Shown here one piece after another: positions 8,818-17,287 of a stretch of DNA of 64,000 nucleotides. The notes beneath the pieces are model-generated. The model did no database searches and had not been told where the DNA came from. It worked only from the letters and a program-made list of their open reading frames with translations. The first letter of the stretch is position 1. Every line of letters begins with the position of its first letter. Source of the DNA: Ignatzschineria indica (GTDB lineage Bacteria; Pseudomonadota; Gammaproteobacteria; Cardiobacteriales; Wohlfahrtiimonadaceae); assembly GCF_003121925.1 (NCBI RefSeq), contig NZ_QEWR01000004.1:248001-312000 (forward strand), given 5' to 3'. A program made the position numbers and the translations under genes.

Positions 8818-9916
8818 ACTCATCAAAATAGTAAAGGCTGAACGCTGCCGGAGATTACCACTGCGTGTTTCTATAAATCGTGTGCCGGCAGTTGGCATCG
8901 AGGATGCCGAATGGCGGGCATGCATCGGTGAAAAGAACGAAATAGTCGGCTCCCGCCTCTCAACAGATCCTCTTAAGAATCATAAGAATGATTAGCTGAG
9001 ATAAATTGAAACAAAGAAGGCTGTTGAGTTGCCGGAGTTTACCACTGCATGCTTCAATAAATCGCGCGCCGGCAGTTGGCATCGAGGATGCTGAATGGCG
9101 GGCATGCATCGGTGAAAAGGACTAAATAGTTGGCTCCCGCCCCTCCATAAACCTTCTTAAGAGTAATTCATCAAAACAGCAAAGGCTGAACGTTGCCGGA
9201 TCTCACTATCGCGCCCTTCCTCAGACCACGCGCCGGCAGTTGGCATCAAAGATGCCGACCCGCGGGCATGCATCGGTGAAAAGAACGAAATAGTCGGCTC
9301 CCGCCTCTCAACAGATCCTCTTAAGAATCATAAGAATGATTAGCTGAGATAAATTGAAACAAAGAAGGCTGTTGAGTTGCCGGAGATTACCACTGCGCGT
9401 TTCCAAAAACCACGTGCCGGCAAGTGGCGATCATCTATCACCGGAAATTATCACATTCCATCGCAATAACTCTCGGCATCGAAGATGCCGAATGGCGGGC
9501 ATGCATCGGTAAAAAGATTGAGATGGTCGGTTCCCGCAGCTCCACGAATTTTCTTAAGAACAATATTGTGATTGATCAAAACAAAAAAGCTGATGAATTG
9601 CCGGAGATCACCACCGCATACTTCCATAAATTGCATGCCGGCAAGAGGCGATTCCCCATCGCTGACTATTTTCTTGGAATAAAAGAGGCTGAGCGCTGCC
9701 GGATTTTACTCTCATACACTGCCATAAACTACGCGCCGGCAGTTGGCATCGAGGATGCCGAATGGCGGGCATGCACCGGTGAAAAGATTGAGATGGTCGG
9801 TTCCCGCAACTCCACGAATTTTCTTAAGAACAATATTGTGATTGGTCAAAACAAAAAGCTGATGAATTGCCGGAGATTACCACTGCGCGTTTCCAAAAAC
9901 CACGTGCCGACAAGGG
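8818..9916 (-). repeat. Long structured intergenic repeat, cluster R3 (about five units, mixed forms)
   Basis: The same family as R1/R2/R4 but in reverse orientation. CTTAAG anchors at 8972, 9156, 9320, 9553 and 9823 give spacings of 184, 164, 233 and 270 bp, so short and long unit types are mixed and one unit is degenerate (about 9415-9475). It fills the gap between the glmU 5' side and the mfd stop codon, ending about 15 bp from that stop. The 8552-8817 stretch before it is AT-rich with nothing recognised except a likely glmU promoter area. ORFs inside (for example a 190-codon frame starting at 9424) are repeat-derived. Confidence 0.88.
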
Positions 9917-9930
9917 TGATCTTCTTGCTA

Positions 9931-12900
9931 TTAGCTGAGAAGATCGATCAGGCGGCTGATGGCATTGATGCGAAGTTCTGGGCTCTCAAGGGGTAACTTG
10001 TAACGTAGGGCCTCTTGCCCTTGAAGTTGATAAAATTGAGGTTGCTCCTGAATCAGGCTGATTAATTTTGGCGTATTGATACGAGGCTGTTCTCCAAAGA
10101 GAATGCGTACTCCTTGGGCATTCGCTTCGATCTTCTTTAAGTTGAGTGGCTTTGCTTTTAATTTAAGCTCGGCAATTTTGAAGAGGCGTTTTGTTGTATC
10201 GGGTAGAAGACCAAAACGGTCGATCATTTCGATCTGAATCTGATCGAGCGCATCGATACTCTTCGCACTAGCGATCCGTTTGTAGTAGGAGAGACGGATC
10301 GCAACATCAAAGATAAAATCCTCTTGAATCAATGCCGGCGCACCGATGGTGATCTCTAATCCTTTGTTGAAGGGATCTGCAACATCGAGTTTTCCACCCC
10401 GTTTAATCATCTCTGCCGCTTCACTTAAGAGCTCCATATAGAGAGAGAAACCGATCGCATTGATCTCACCACTTTGCTGATCTCCTAAGAGCTCTCCGGC
10501 ACCTCGTATCTCTAAATCATGATTGGCTAACATAAAGCCGGCACCTAAAGTATCGGTCGTGGCAATCGCTTCAATCCGTTTTTTCGCATCACTTGTCATT
10601 GCTGCCGCTTCCGGCACGATAAGATAACAGAAAGCACGATGATGAGAACGACCAACACGGCCCCGAATCTGATGAAGTTGCGCAAGTCCAAGATGATCTG
10701 CACGATTGATAATCACCGTATTGGCATTAGGAACATCGATCCCCGATTCAATAATGGTGGTACAGAGAAGGATATTGATACGATGATGATAGAAATCGAG
10801 CATCACTTTTTCCAACTCATTCTCATGCATCTGCCCATGCGCCATACCGATAGAGATATTGGGCATTAGCGCGGCAAGTCGCTCGGCAACGAGCTCAATA
10901 CTTTTCACCTCATTGTGGAGGAAATAGACCTGTCCGCCCCGTTTAAATTCACGCATACAGGCTTCAACAATCAGTTCATCACTCCACTCATTGACAAAGG
11001 TCTGTACCGCGATACGATTTTCGGGAGGTGTTGCAATAATGGAGAGCGCTTTAAGCCCTGTTAAGCCCATATTGAGTGTGCGAGGAATGGGTGTTGCAGT
11101 CATCGCCATAAAGTTCACCTCTGCTCTTAAAGCACGAAGGCGCTCCTTCTGTTTGACTCCAAATCGATGCTCTTCATCGATAATCACTAAACCTAAATTA
11201 TGAAAGCGGGTATCTTCTGAGAGCAGACGATGGGTGCCGATAATAATATCGATCTCCCCTTTCTCGAGGCTAGCTAAGATCTCCCTTGTCTCTCGACTCT
11301 TACGAAAACGGGAGAGCGCGGCAATCTTAATGGGCCAATCGGCAAAACGATCCTCAAAGGCGGTGGCATGTTGCTCAGCAAGAAGAGTTGTAGGGGCTAA
11401 TATTGCCACCTGATAACCATTCATTGCCGCCATAAATGCCGCACGCATTGCCACTTCTGTCTTCCCAAAACCAACATCACCACAGACAATACGATCCATC
11501 TTTCCCGCTTCAAGATCACTTAAAACGGCATCGATCGCTCGCTGCTGATCGGGTGTTGTTTTATAGGGGAAGCTTTCGGCAAAGGCGTGATACTCTTCAG
11601 GCAGAGTCATTCCTTTACCCGATTGCGCCTCTCGGCGAGCATAGATATCGAGTAGCTCAGCAGCGGTATCATTTGCCTTCTCAGCTGCTTTTCTTCGAGC
11701 TTTATCCCACTGATCAGAGCCTAACTTATGGAGCGGTGCGCTACTCTTCTCACTGCCTGAATATTTAGAGAGGAGATCGAGCGAGGTGACGGGAACATAG
11801 AGCTTGGCATTATCTCTATATTGAATCACCACAAGTTCGGTATCATCGATAATATCCATACCGGCATAACGGCCAATCCCGTGGTTGATATGGATAATGG
11901 GATCGCCAATTTCCAATGTATCGAGGTTGGTTAACATCGCCTCAATATCGGCAATTTTCCCTTTTGCCCGATATTCTCGTGGTTTGACTCCCAAGAATTC
12001 CGCTTCTGTGACCATCTTAAAGGGCGGGGTTTCATTTGAGAAACCTTGACTCAATGCCCCTGTTAAGAGCATTAAAGGGGCTGGTTGAGCAAATGCCGCT
12101 TGCAATGAGGGGCTTACAACAGGTGTGATCTCCTCATTGGTTAAGCGATTGAGAAGATTTTCACGGCGTCCTGATGTTTCAGCGCAGAGAAAGAGAGGGC
12201 TTTTCCCCGATTCTGCTTGTGTCTTTAATGCTTTAAGATCGATCGAAGGTTGAAACTGCGTAGTAAAGCGAAGATCAACCTGTGGATAGTGACTAATGAG
12301 GCTCTCCGCCCCTTTAGGGGTGAGATAGAGGCGCGTTGGGGGGAGAATCGGTTTGAGATGATCGTGGCGATAGCGTTCAAATCGAGTCTCGATCAGCTCT
12401 TGAAAACGGAGTGCTTCCTGCTCGACATGAGGGTAGAGAATGAGCGAAGTTGTCGTCGGGAGATAGTCGAAAAAGGTAGCGCTATTATCGAAGAAGAGGG
12501 GCATATAGTTTTCAATGCCGGAGGGGAGATTCCCCTTGGTTGTCTCTTGATAGATATGAGATTTGCTTAAAATAGCAGGATCATCGGTAAAGGTGGATCG
12601 GTATTTTTGGGCAAAGGTCTCCAAACCTTTGGGGCTCATATCGAGCTCTCGTGTTGGCAGGAGTGATAATTTCTCAAAGGTTTCAATAGTATCGCCACTT
12701 TCTGGATCGAAAGTGCGAATTGAATCGATCTCATTGTCGAAAAAATCGATTCGAAGTGGTGCTTTTTCTCCCATTGGAAAGAGATCGAAGAGTGAGCCGC
12801 GTGCAGAGAATTCACCCGGAGAGAGAACATTGGAGACAGCGAGATAGCCCGCAGCTTCTAGATTGAGGCGAAACTGTTCGCGATCGATAATATCGCCTCG

Positions 12901-13293
12901 TTGAAAGAGGAGGACATTTGCATCGAAGAATTCGCGAGGAGGAAGGCGCTCAAGGAGAGTGGGGATTGTGATAATCACAATCTTACGATTGCCGGACTTC
13001 AGATGGAAGAGAAGGGAGAGTCGTTCGGAGATGATATCGATCTGAGGAGAGAAGGGATCGTAAGGGAGCGTTTCAGTATCGGGAAAAATCGCCGCTTCAC
13101 CCCCAAAAAAGGTGCAATCTTGCGCAAGATTTTCTGCTTTGCGCATATCATTAACAATCACCACCAAGGTTTGATCGCTACTCTTTGCTGAGTTGACCAG
13201 GTTGAGGGCAAAATGAGCAGGGTTTTCAATCTCCCACTCAATAGTACGTTTCTGCACGGGGATAGAGCGAGAGGGGAGGGCAATTTTTTTCAT
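9931..13293 (-). CDS. mfd: Transcription-repair coupling factor
   Basis: Mfd displaces RNA polymerase stalled at lesions and recruits UvrA. The 1120 residues match the family (E. coli 1148). Order: UvrB-like N-terminal region (about 1-340), RNA-polymerase-interacting domain (about 455-520, with HINHGIGRYAG), RecG-like translocase with Walker A GDVGFGKTE (605-613) and DEEH (706-709), SF2 motif VI region QIRGRVGRSHHRAFCYL, and the C-terminal TRCF domain. Its ATG is 3 bp after the stop of the upstream RDD gene, so they are co-transcribed. The stop codon lies about 15 bp from repeat cluster R3. Confidence 0.97.
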   Translation of the reverse strand: MKKIALPSRSIPVQKRTIEWEIENPAHFALNLVNSAKSSDQTLVVIVNDMRKAENLAQDCTFFGGEAAIFPDTETLPYDPFSPQIDIISERLSLLFHLKSGNRKIVIITIPTLLERLPPREFFDANVLLFQRGDIIDREQFRLNLEAAGYLAVSNVLSPGEFSARGSLFDLFPMGEKAPLRIDFFDNEIDSIRTFDPESGDTIETFEKLSLLPTRELDMSPKGLETFAQKYRSTFTDDPAILSKSHIYQETTKGNLPSGIENYMPLFFDNSATFFDYLPTTTSLILYPHVEQEALRFQELIETRFERYRHDHLKPILPPTRLYLTPKGAESLISHYPQVDLRFTTQFQPSIDLKALKTQAESGKSPLFLCAETSGRRENLLNRLTNEEITPVVSPSLQAAFAQPAPLMLLTGALSQGFSNETPPFKMVTEAEFLGVKPREYRAKGKIADIEAMLTNLDTLEIGDPIIHINHGIGRYAGMDIIDDTELVVIQYRDNAKLYVPVTSLDLLSKYSGSEKSSAPLHKLGSDQWDKARRKAAEKANDTAAELLDIYARREAQSGKGMTLPEEYHAFAESFPYKTTPDQQRAIDAVLSDLEAGKMDRIVCGDVGFGKTEVAMRAAFMAAMNGYQVAILAPTTLLAEQHATAFEDRFADWPIKIAALSRFRKSRETREILASLEKGEIDIIIGTHRLLSEDTRFHNLGLVIIDEEHRFGVKQKERLRALRAEVNFMAMTATPIPRTLNMGLTGLKALSIIATPPENRIAVQTFVNEWSDELIVEACMREFKRGGQVYFLHNEVKSIELVAERLAALMPNISIGMAHGQMHENELEKVMLDFYHHRINILLCTTIIESGIDVPNANTVIINRADHLGLAQLHQIRGRVGRSHHRAFCYLIVPEAAAMTSDAKKRIEAIATTDTLGAGFMLANHDLEIRGAGELLGDQQSGEINAIGFSLYMELLSEAAEMIKRGGKLDVADPFNKGLEITIGAPALIQEDFIFDVAIRLSYYKRIASAKSIDALDQIQIEMIDRFGLLPDTTKRLFKIAELKLKAKPLNLKKIEANAQGVRILFGEQPRINTPKLISLIQEQPQFYQLQGQEALRYKLPLESPELRINAISRLIDLLS

Positions 13294-13296
13294 AAC

Positions 13297-13755
13297 TTAA
13301 GCGCGCTTTTTGTTAGATTGTTTCTCTTTTTTAGGAAGTTGAATAATCTCAGTGCCGGAGAGTTTATCATGCCAGGCGAGGCGAGTTGGGGAGACAAAGA
13401 CCCATAAAAAGCCTAAGCCCAATGGAATCCAGCTAATGATCGCGGTAAGCAGGCGAAGAATAGCTCGTTGAGCTGTAATAGGACGACCATCGATCTGTTG
13501 AATACGTAGACGCCATGCGCGCATGCCGGTTGTATGGGCATCCCTTAACCAGAAGAAGAGAAAGTAGATAAAGGGGAGCAACGCAAAGAGTGTTCGTTGA
13601 AGGGGAAAGAGGGGATGATCCGCTTCAATGGCATTGCCACCATTAAAGGGCAAGAAGATCACAGCAATCACCATCTCTAAGGCAAAGATCGCGAGAATAT
13701 CGTATAGCAGAGCGCCGAGTCGGCGGTGGAGTAGGGCACGGGGATAGGTTGTCAT
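13297..13755 (-). CDS. RDD-family membrane protein
   Basis: A 152-residue inner-membrane protein with three to four predicted hydrophobic helices (about 17-35, 52-70, 105-125). The family signature residues are visible: Arg near the N-terminus (HRRLGALLYDILA), Asp in WLRDAHTTGMRAWRLRI and Asp in AWHDKLSGTEII. The function of the family is poorly defined; some members act in ion exchange. Directly upstream of mfd with a 3-bp gap. ATG start; upstream gap contains the 11-bp repeat array. Confidence 0.8.
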   Translation of the reverse strand: MTTYPRALLHRRLGALLYDILAIFALEMVIAVIFLPFNGGNAIEADHPLFPLQRTLFALLPFIYFLFFWLRDAHTTGMRAWRLRIQQIDGRPITAQRAILRLLTAIISWIPLGLGFLWVFVSPTRLAWHDKLSGTEIIQLPKKEKQSNKKRA

Positions 13756-13940
13756 CTACAACTCCTCATAGATTGATCGATTGAGAGATCGAAGTCTTAG
13801 TAGGCGACTTTAAAACAAGATCATCTCGAGAGACTTTTAAATCATGGATTAAAAAATGGCTACTATTTTAACATGCCTATTGCAGAATTGCGGAGGGGAT
13901 TTCGCCGTTGCATTTTTATCAGTGATGGGTCAATAGTAAG

Positions 13941-14105
13941 GAGTAGCTATGAATGAATCAGTAATGAGTTATCAATCAGTAAGCAATCACTTATTAATGA
14001 GTTATCAATGGTTTGTCAATGAGTTATCAATGAGCTGTCAATGAGTCATTAGTGAATTATGAGTGAATTACCAGTGAGCTATCAGTGAGCCATTAGTGAG
14101 GCGGA
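13941..14105 (+). repeat. Degenerate 11-bp tandem repeat (about 15 units)
   Basis: Reading in blocks of exactly 11 bp from 13941 gives units such as AATGAGTTATC, AATGAGCTGTC, AATGAGTCATT, AGTGAATTATG and AGTGAGCTATC, with a near constant (A)(A/G)TGAG start. The last unit runs into the ribosome binding region of the following hydrolase gene. The remainder of the 13756-14110 gap shows nothing else. Confidence 0.85.
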
Positions 14106-14110
14106 GTAAT

Positions 14111-15442
14111 ATGGAGGAAGAGATGATGAGGGAAGGGATGATGAAGGGGGAGCGGGTGAGATCGGAAGAAGCGCGAAACCTGAAGATTTTACAATTAGTA
14201 GGTCAGATTGATCAGCCATCGATCTTTGCTGATTTTGCTGCTTTAAAAGCATTAACCGATTCTGATCAGCCCTATACGCGCCGTGCATTTACCGATCAGT
14301 ATCTAGCTGGTAGAGCATGGCTCGTTGAACGATTAAGTGCATTAGGTTTAACGCCTTACTATGATGCCATTGGCAATCTTCGGGCGCGTTTAGAGGGGGA
14401 GAGAGCGGAGACGATCTACTTTGGCTCCCACACAGATACGGTACCGGGTGGAGGGCTCTATGATGGTATCTTAGGGGTGATTGCCGGGATCTCAGTGCTG
14501 CAAAGCATCATCACTTCCGGAGAAAAACCGCAATACTCTCTAGAACTAATCGATTTTTTAGCAGAGGAGAGTAGTGATTGGGGGCTCTCTTGTATCGGCA
14601 GTAGAGGTTTAGCCGGCGTATTGAGCGAGCAAGATTTAGCACGAAAAAATCCCTACACCGATGAAGTGTTAGCAGATGCTATTGTCAAAATGGGGGGAGA
14701 AGCGCCCTTCCAGAGTGATCTGCTTTCACCAAAGTCGGGAAATTGTTTTGTTGAACTCCATATTGAGCAGGGACCTCTCTTAGAAGCATTGGATCGGGAA
14801 GTGGGAATTGTCTCCGGTATTGTGGGAATCGATCGTGTGGAGATTAATATTAGCGGTAAGCAGAATCACTCCGGTACAACCCCGATGACCTTAAGAGAAG
14901 ATGCCCTTGTGGGGGCATCGGCATTGATCACAAGGATTCATCAATTAGCGATTGAGATGGCAGCAGAGGCTGCGCTTGAACAAGGCTATTTTGTAGCAAC
15001 CTGTGGCAGGCTCATTACGACGCCTAATGCGATCAATGTTGTGCCGGGAGCTGCGCAACTGGTAGTGGATATCCGTTTTTCTAGGACGCAATATCGGGAT
15101 CGTTTTTTAGAGGCGCTAAAGGAGCAGCAGAGTCACATTGAGAAGCAGTATCAGCTCTCAAGTAAGTTGACGCGACTCTCTACTACAGAGCCTGTTCTTT
15201 TCGATAGAGCTCTTCAGGCGCAGGCAACCTCTTGGGCCGAGCGGTTGGGATATCGATCTCATTCGCTCTTAAGTGGTGCCGGACATGATGCAGCCTTTAT
15301 GGCACAATTGATGCCAACGGTAATGCTCTTTATCCCTTCGGTCGATGGATTGAGTCATCATGCTCAAGAGTTGAGTCATGAGGCAGATATTATTCGGGGA
15401 ATCTCCCTCTTTTCTGCGTTGATATTGGATTTATCGCTCTAA
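14111..15442 (+). CDS. M20-family Zn-dependent amidohydrolase (N-carbamoyl-amino-acid hydrolase / allantoate amidohydrolase type)
   Basis: A cytoplasmic binuclear zinc hydrolase that would cleave carbamoyl or ureido amide bonds (N-carbamoyl-L-amino acids, allantoate or related); the exact substrate cannot be read. Metal-ligand motifs in order: SHTDT, LYDGILG, AEESS, ELHIEQGP and GLSHHAQE, plus the dimerisation-domain motif GKQNHSGTTPM. 443 residues from ATG 14111, which has GGAG 6 nt upstream; an upstream GTG at 14096 is less likely. The first 15 residues are Met/Glu-rich and poorly conserved-looking. Hairpin after the stop and a different M20 gene downstream. Confidence 0.82.
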   Translation: MEEEMMREGMMKGERVRSEEARNLKILQLVGQIDQPSIFADFAALKALTDSDQPYTRRAFTDQYLAGRAWLVERLSALGLTPYYDAIGNLRARLEGERAETIYFGSHTDTVPGGGLYDGILGVIAGISVLQSIITSGEKPQYSLELIDFLAEESSDWGLSCIGSRGLAGVLSEQDLARKNPYTDEVLADAIVKMGGEAPFQSDLLSPKSGNCFVELHIEQGPLLEALDREVGIVSGIVGIDRVEINISGKQNHSGTTPMTLREDALVGASALITRIHQLAIEMAAEAALEQGYFVATCGRLITTPNAINVVPGAAQLVVDIRFSRTQYRDRFLEALKEQQSHIEKQYQLSSKLTRLSTTEPVLFDRALQAQATSWAERLGYRSHSLLSGAGHDAAFMAQLMPTVMLFIPSVDGLSHHAQELSHEADIIRGISLFSALILDLSL

Positions 15443-15493
15443 ATTTGAAGATGATTTCAATATCTCGCTATCTCTACTAAGATTTCTAACCTC

Positions 15494-15515
15494 ACGCTTC
15501 TTAGGAAGCGTTTCT
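15494..15515 (+). terminator. Weak terminator-like hairpin after the first M20 gene
   Basis: ACGCTTC/GAAGCGT stem (15494-15500 with 15505-15511), 4-nt loop, short U-rich tail. The tail is weak, so read-through to the next gene is possible. Confidence 0.45.
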
Positions 15516-15517
15516 AT

Positions 15518-15561
15518 CTTCCTTCATCTTCCTTCCATCCTCCTTTCATCTTTCTTCATTA
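15518..15561 (+). repeat. Degenerate 11-bp tandem repeat, pyrimidine-rich (4 units)
   Basis: Units CTTCCTTCATC, TTCCTTCCATC, CTCCTTTCATC, TTTCTTCATTA, each 11 bp. Same period as the array at 13941 but a different sequence; one strand is nearly all pyrimidine. Confidence 0.75.
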
Positions 15562-15674
15562 TGGGGTATATAGGAAGAAGAGAAGGGCGAAATAGGCGCC
15601 CTTTAGGGAGATTTGAGCGAATGCGCTCGATCAATTTTAGTTAAAGGGATGAGAAGAAGAGTGGAGTAATATCG

Positions 15675-16964
15675 ATGAATGAAGGTGAGCGAAGAGGCGT
15701 TTTAGCAGATATTCAAGAGGGAAATATTCAAGAGGAAGATTCGCAAGCGCATTGTGTTAAAAGGCATCGTGCTCAAGCGATTTTGCAAGAGATCGAAGGC
15801 TGGCAAGAGGAGGCGAGAGCGATCCGTCACGCTTTCCATCAGCACCCAGAGTTGGGATTTGAAGAGTCAGCGACAAGCGCGAAAGTGGTCGAGCTCTTAA
15901 CAGCTTATGGTGTTGATAAGATCGATCTCTCCTTTGCAAAGACGGCAGTAATTGCTACTATTGCCGGCCGTTATGAGGGACCGATGATTGGTCTTCGAGC
16001 AGATATGGATGCATTGCCGATAGTAGAGCAGAATCAATTTACCTATCGCTCTGAATATCCCGGCATTATGCATGCATGCGGTCATGATGGTCACACCACG
16101 ATGCTATTGATGGCGGCAAAATATCTTGCTAAATATCGAAATTTTGCCGGTACGGCGATCTTGATCTTTCAACCTGCGGAGGAGGGAAGGGGAGGTGCCG
16201 AGCAGTTAGTTGTTAAAGAGAATTTTTTAGCGCGTTACCCTTTAGATGCGATCTATGCGATGCATAACTGGCCTACATTGCCGGCGGGAACTTTTGCCAT
16301 TAAACCAGGTTCGATTATGGCAAGTTCAGATCGAATCTTTATCACCATAAAAGGACAGAGTGGTCATGCCGGGCTTCCGCAGTTGACACAAGATCCTCTT
16401 CTTGTGGCAACTCATATCTATCAAGGGATTCAGGGGTTAGTTGCAAGAACTGTCGATCCTCTCTCACCTCTGGTGGTGGCGATTACCCAAATTCATGGTG
16501 GAGAGACGACCAATGCGATTGCTGGCAGTGCCGAGATGGCAGGGACGATCCGCACCCATGATGAAAAATTGCGCCATAAGATCATTGCACAATTGCATCT
16601 CTTAGTAGAGAGTATGGGGCGCGCTTTTGGGATGGAGGCGACAATGCGTTTAGGGCCGATTAGCCATCCCGTCACAGTGAGTAGTGAGTTAGAGGCGGCT
16701 AGAGCGATCAGCGTCGCAACAGAGCTTGTAGGTGCAGATCAGGTCAAACTCGATATTGAGCAGCAGATGACAAGTGAAGATTTTGCCTTCTATCTCGAGC
16801 GGGTGCCGGGTTGCTATCTCTTTATTGGTAATGGCACGGTAGCAACAGAAGCGGGTGCACCGATTGGTCTGCATCATAGTCATTACGATTTTAATGATGA
16901 TATTACCCCTTTAGGGGCCAGTTTTTTGGTAGGTTTAGTTGAGTCCTATCTTTCATCGAAATGA
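15675..16964 (+). CDS. M20D-family amidohydrolase (hippurate hydrolase / N-acyl-amino-acid deacylase type)
   Basis: Predicted binuclear metallo-amidohydrolase releasing amino acids from N-acyl or aminobenzoyl conjugates. Seen: HQHPELGFEE, LRADMDALP, the Cys-containing metal site MHACGHDGHT, FQPAEEGRGGA, MHNWP, the lid motif GQSGHAGLPQ and the C-terminal GLHHSHYDFND His ligand. 429 residues; the N-terminal 30 residues before the catalytic domain are extra compared with many homologues. ATG with GGAG upstream. With the downstream AbgT-family transporter it resembles an abgA/B-abgT uptake-and-hydrolysis set. Confidence 0.87.
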   Translation: MNEGERRGVLADIQEGNIQEEDSQAHCVKRHRAQAILQEIEGWQEEARAIRHAFHQHPELGFEESATSAKVVELLTAYGVDKIDLSFAKTAVIATIAGRYEGPMIGLRADMDALPIVEQNQFTYRSEYPGIMHACGHDGHTTMLLMAAKYLAKYRNFAGTAILIFQPAEEGRGGAEQLVVKENFLARYPLDAIYAMHNWPTLPAGTFAIKPGSIMASSDRIFITIKGQSGHAGLPQLTQDPLLVATHIYQGIQGLVARTVDPLSPLVVAITQIHGGETTNAIAGSAEMAGTIRTHDEKLRHKIIAQLHLLVESMGRAFGMEATMRLGPISHPVTVSSELEAARAISVATELVGADQVKLDIEQQMTSEDFAFYLERVPGCYLFIGNGTVATEAGAPIGLHHSHYDFNDDITPLGASFLVGLVESYLSSK

Positions 16965-16991
16965 TGTTAGATAAGGAGTAGATGAAATAGA

Positions 16992-17042
16992 TTATCCGTA
17001 TGGATTATCAGTATGAATTACTAGTATCAGTTTTAGTGTAAG
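16992..17042 (+). repeat. Degenerate 13-bp tandem repeat
   Basis: Units TTATCCGTATGGA, TTATCAGTATGAA, TTACTAGTATCAG and a shorter fourth copy, between the M20D stop codon and its terminator. Confidence 0.55.
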
Positions 17043-17067
17043 TTGCTAGTTTTACCGAAAATGAAGA

Positions 17068-17101
17068 ATGATCGAAGTCTCTCTACTTCGATCATCTTTT
17101 T
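17068..17101 (+). terminator. Terminator after the M20D amidohydrolase gene
   Basis: A 10-bp stem ATGATCGAAG/CTTCGATCAT (17068-17077 with 17086-17095), 8-nt loop, then a five-U run. It separates the hydrolase from the abgT transcript, so abgT needs its own promoter or read-through. Confidence 0.85.
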
Positions 17102-17142
17102 CAGTTTGGCAGAGATTAGAGATAGATCAATAAAGGAGATCG

Positions 17143-17253
17143 ATGATGACAACCTTGTGGGATGAAGAAGCCGATGAGGTCGAAAAGAGTATAAATTGTG
17201 TACTCAATCTTGGGGGCGAGCAGATTGCCCTGAAGAAGAGTGCCATTGGATGA
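17143..17253 (+). CDS. Possible 36-codon ORF upstream of abgT
   Basis: Not recognised. An ATG at 17143 has a near-ideal AAAGGAG 4-5 nt upstream, and the frame encodes 36 residues, starting MMTTLWDEEADEVEKS and ending KKSAIG, mostly acidic then mildly hydrophobic, with no membrane helix. It ends 34 bp before the abgT start, in a gap otherwise empty after the terminator at 17101. It could be a leader peptide, a small real protein or chance; the strong ribosome binding site is the only support. Confidence 0.4.
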   Translation: MMTTLWDEEADEVEKSINCVLNLGGEQIALKKSAIG

Positions 17254-17287
17254 TGTAGATAGATGAAGTAATTTAAGGAGAGTGCGA

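Noticed and set aside
9424-9996. 190-codon + strand frame over repeat cluster R3
   Set aside because: Encodes repeat-derived sequence with internally repeated segments and runs into the mfd 3' end antisense; no ribosome binding site or family.
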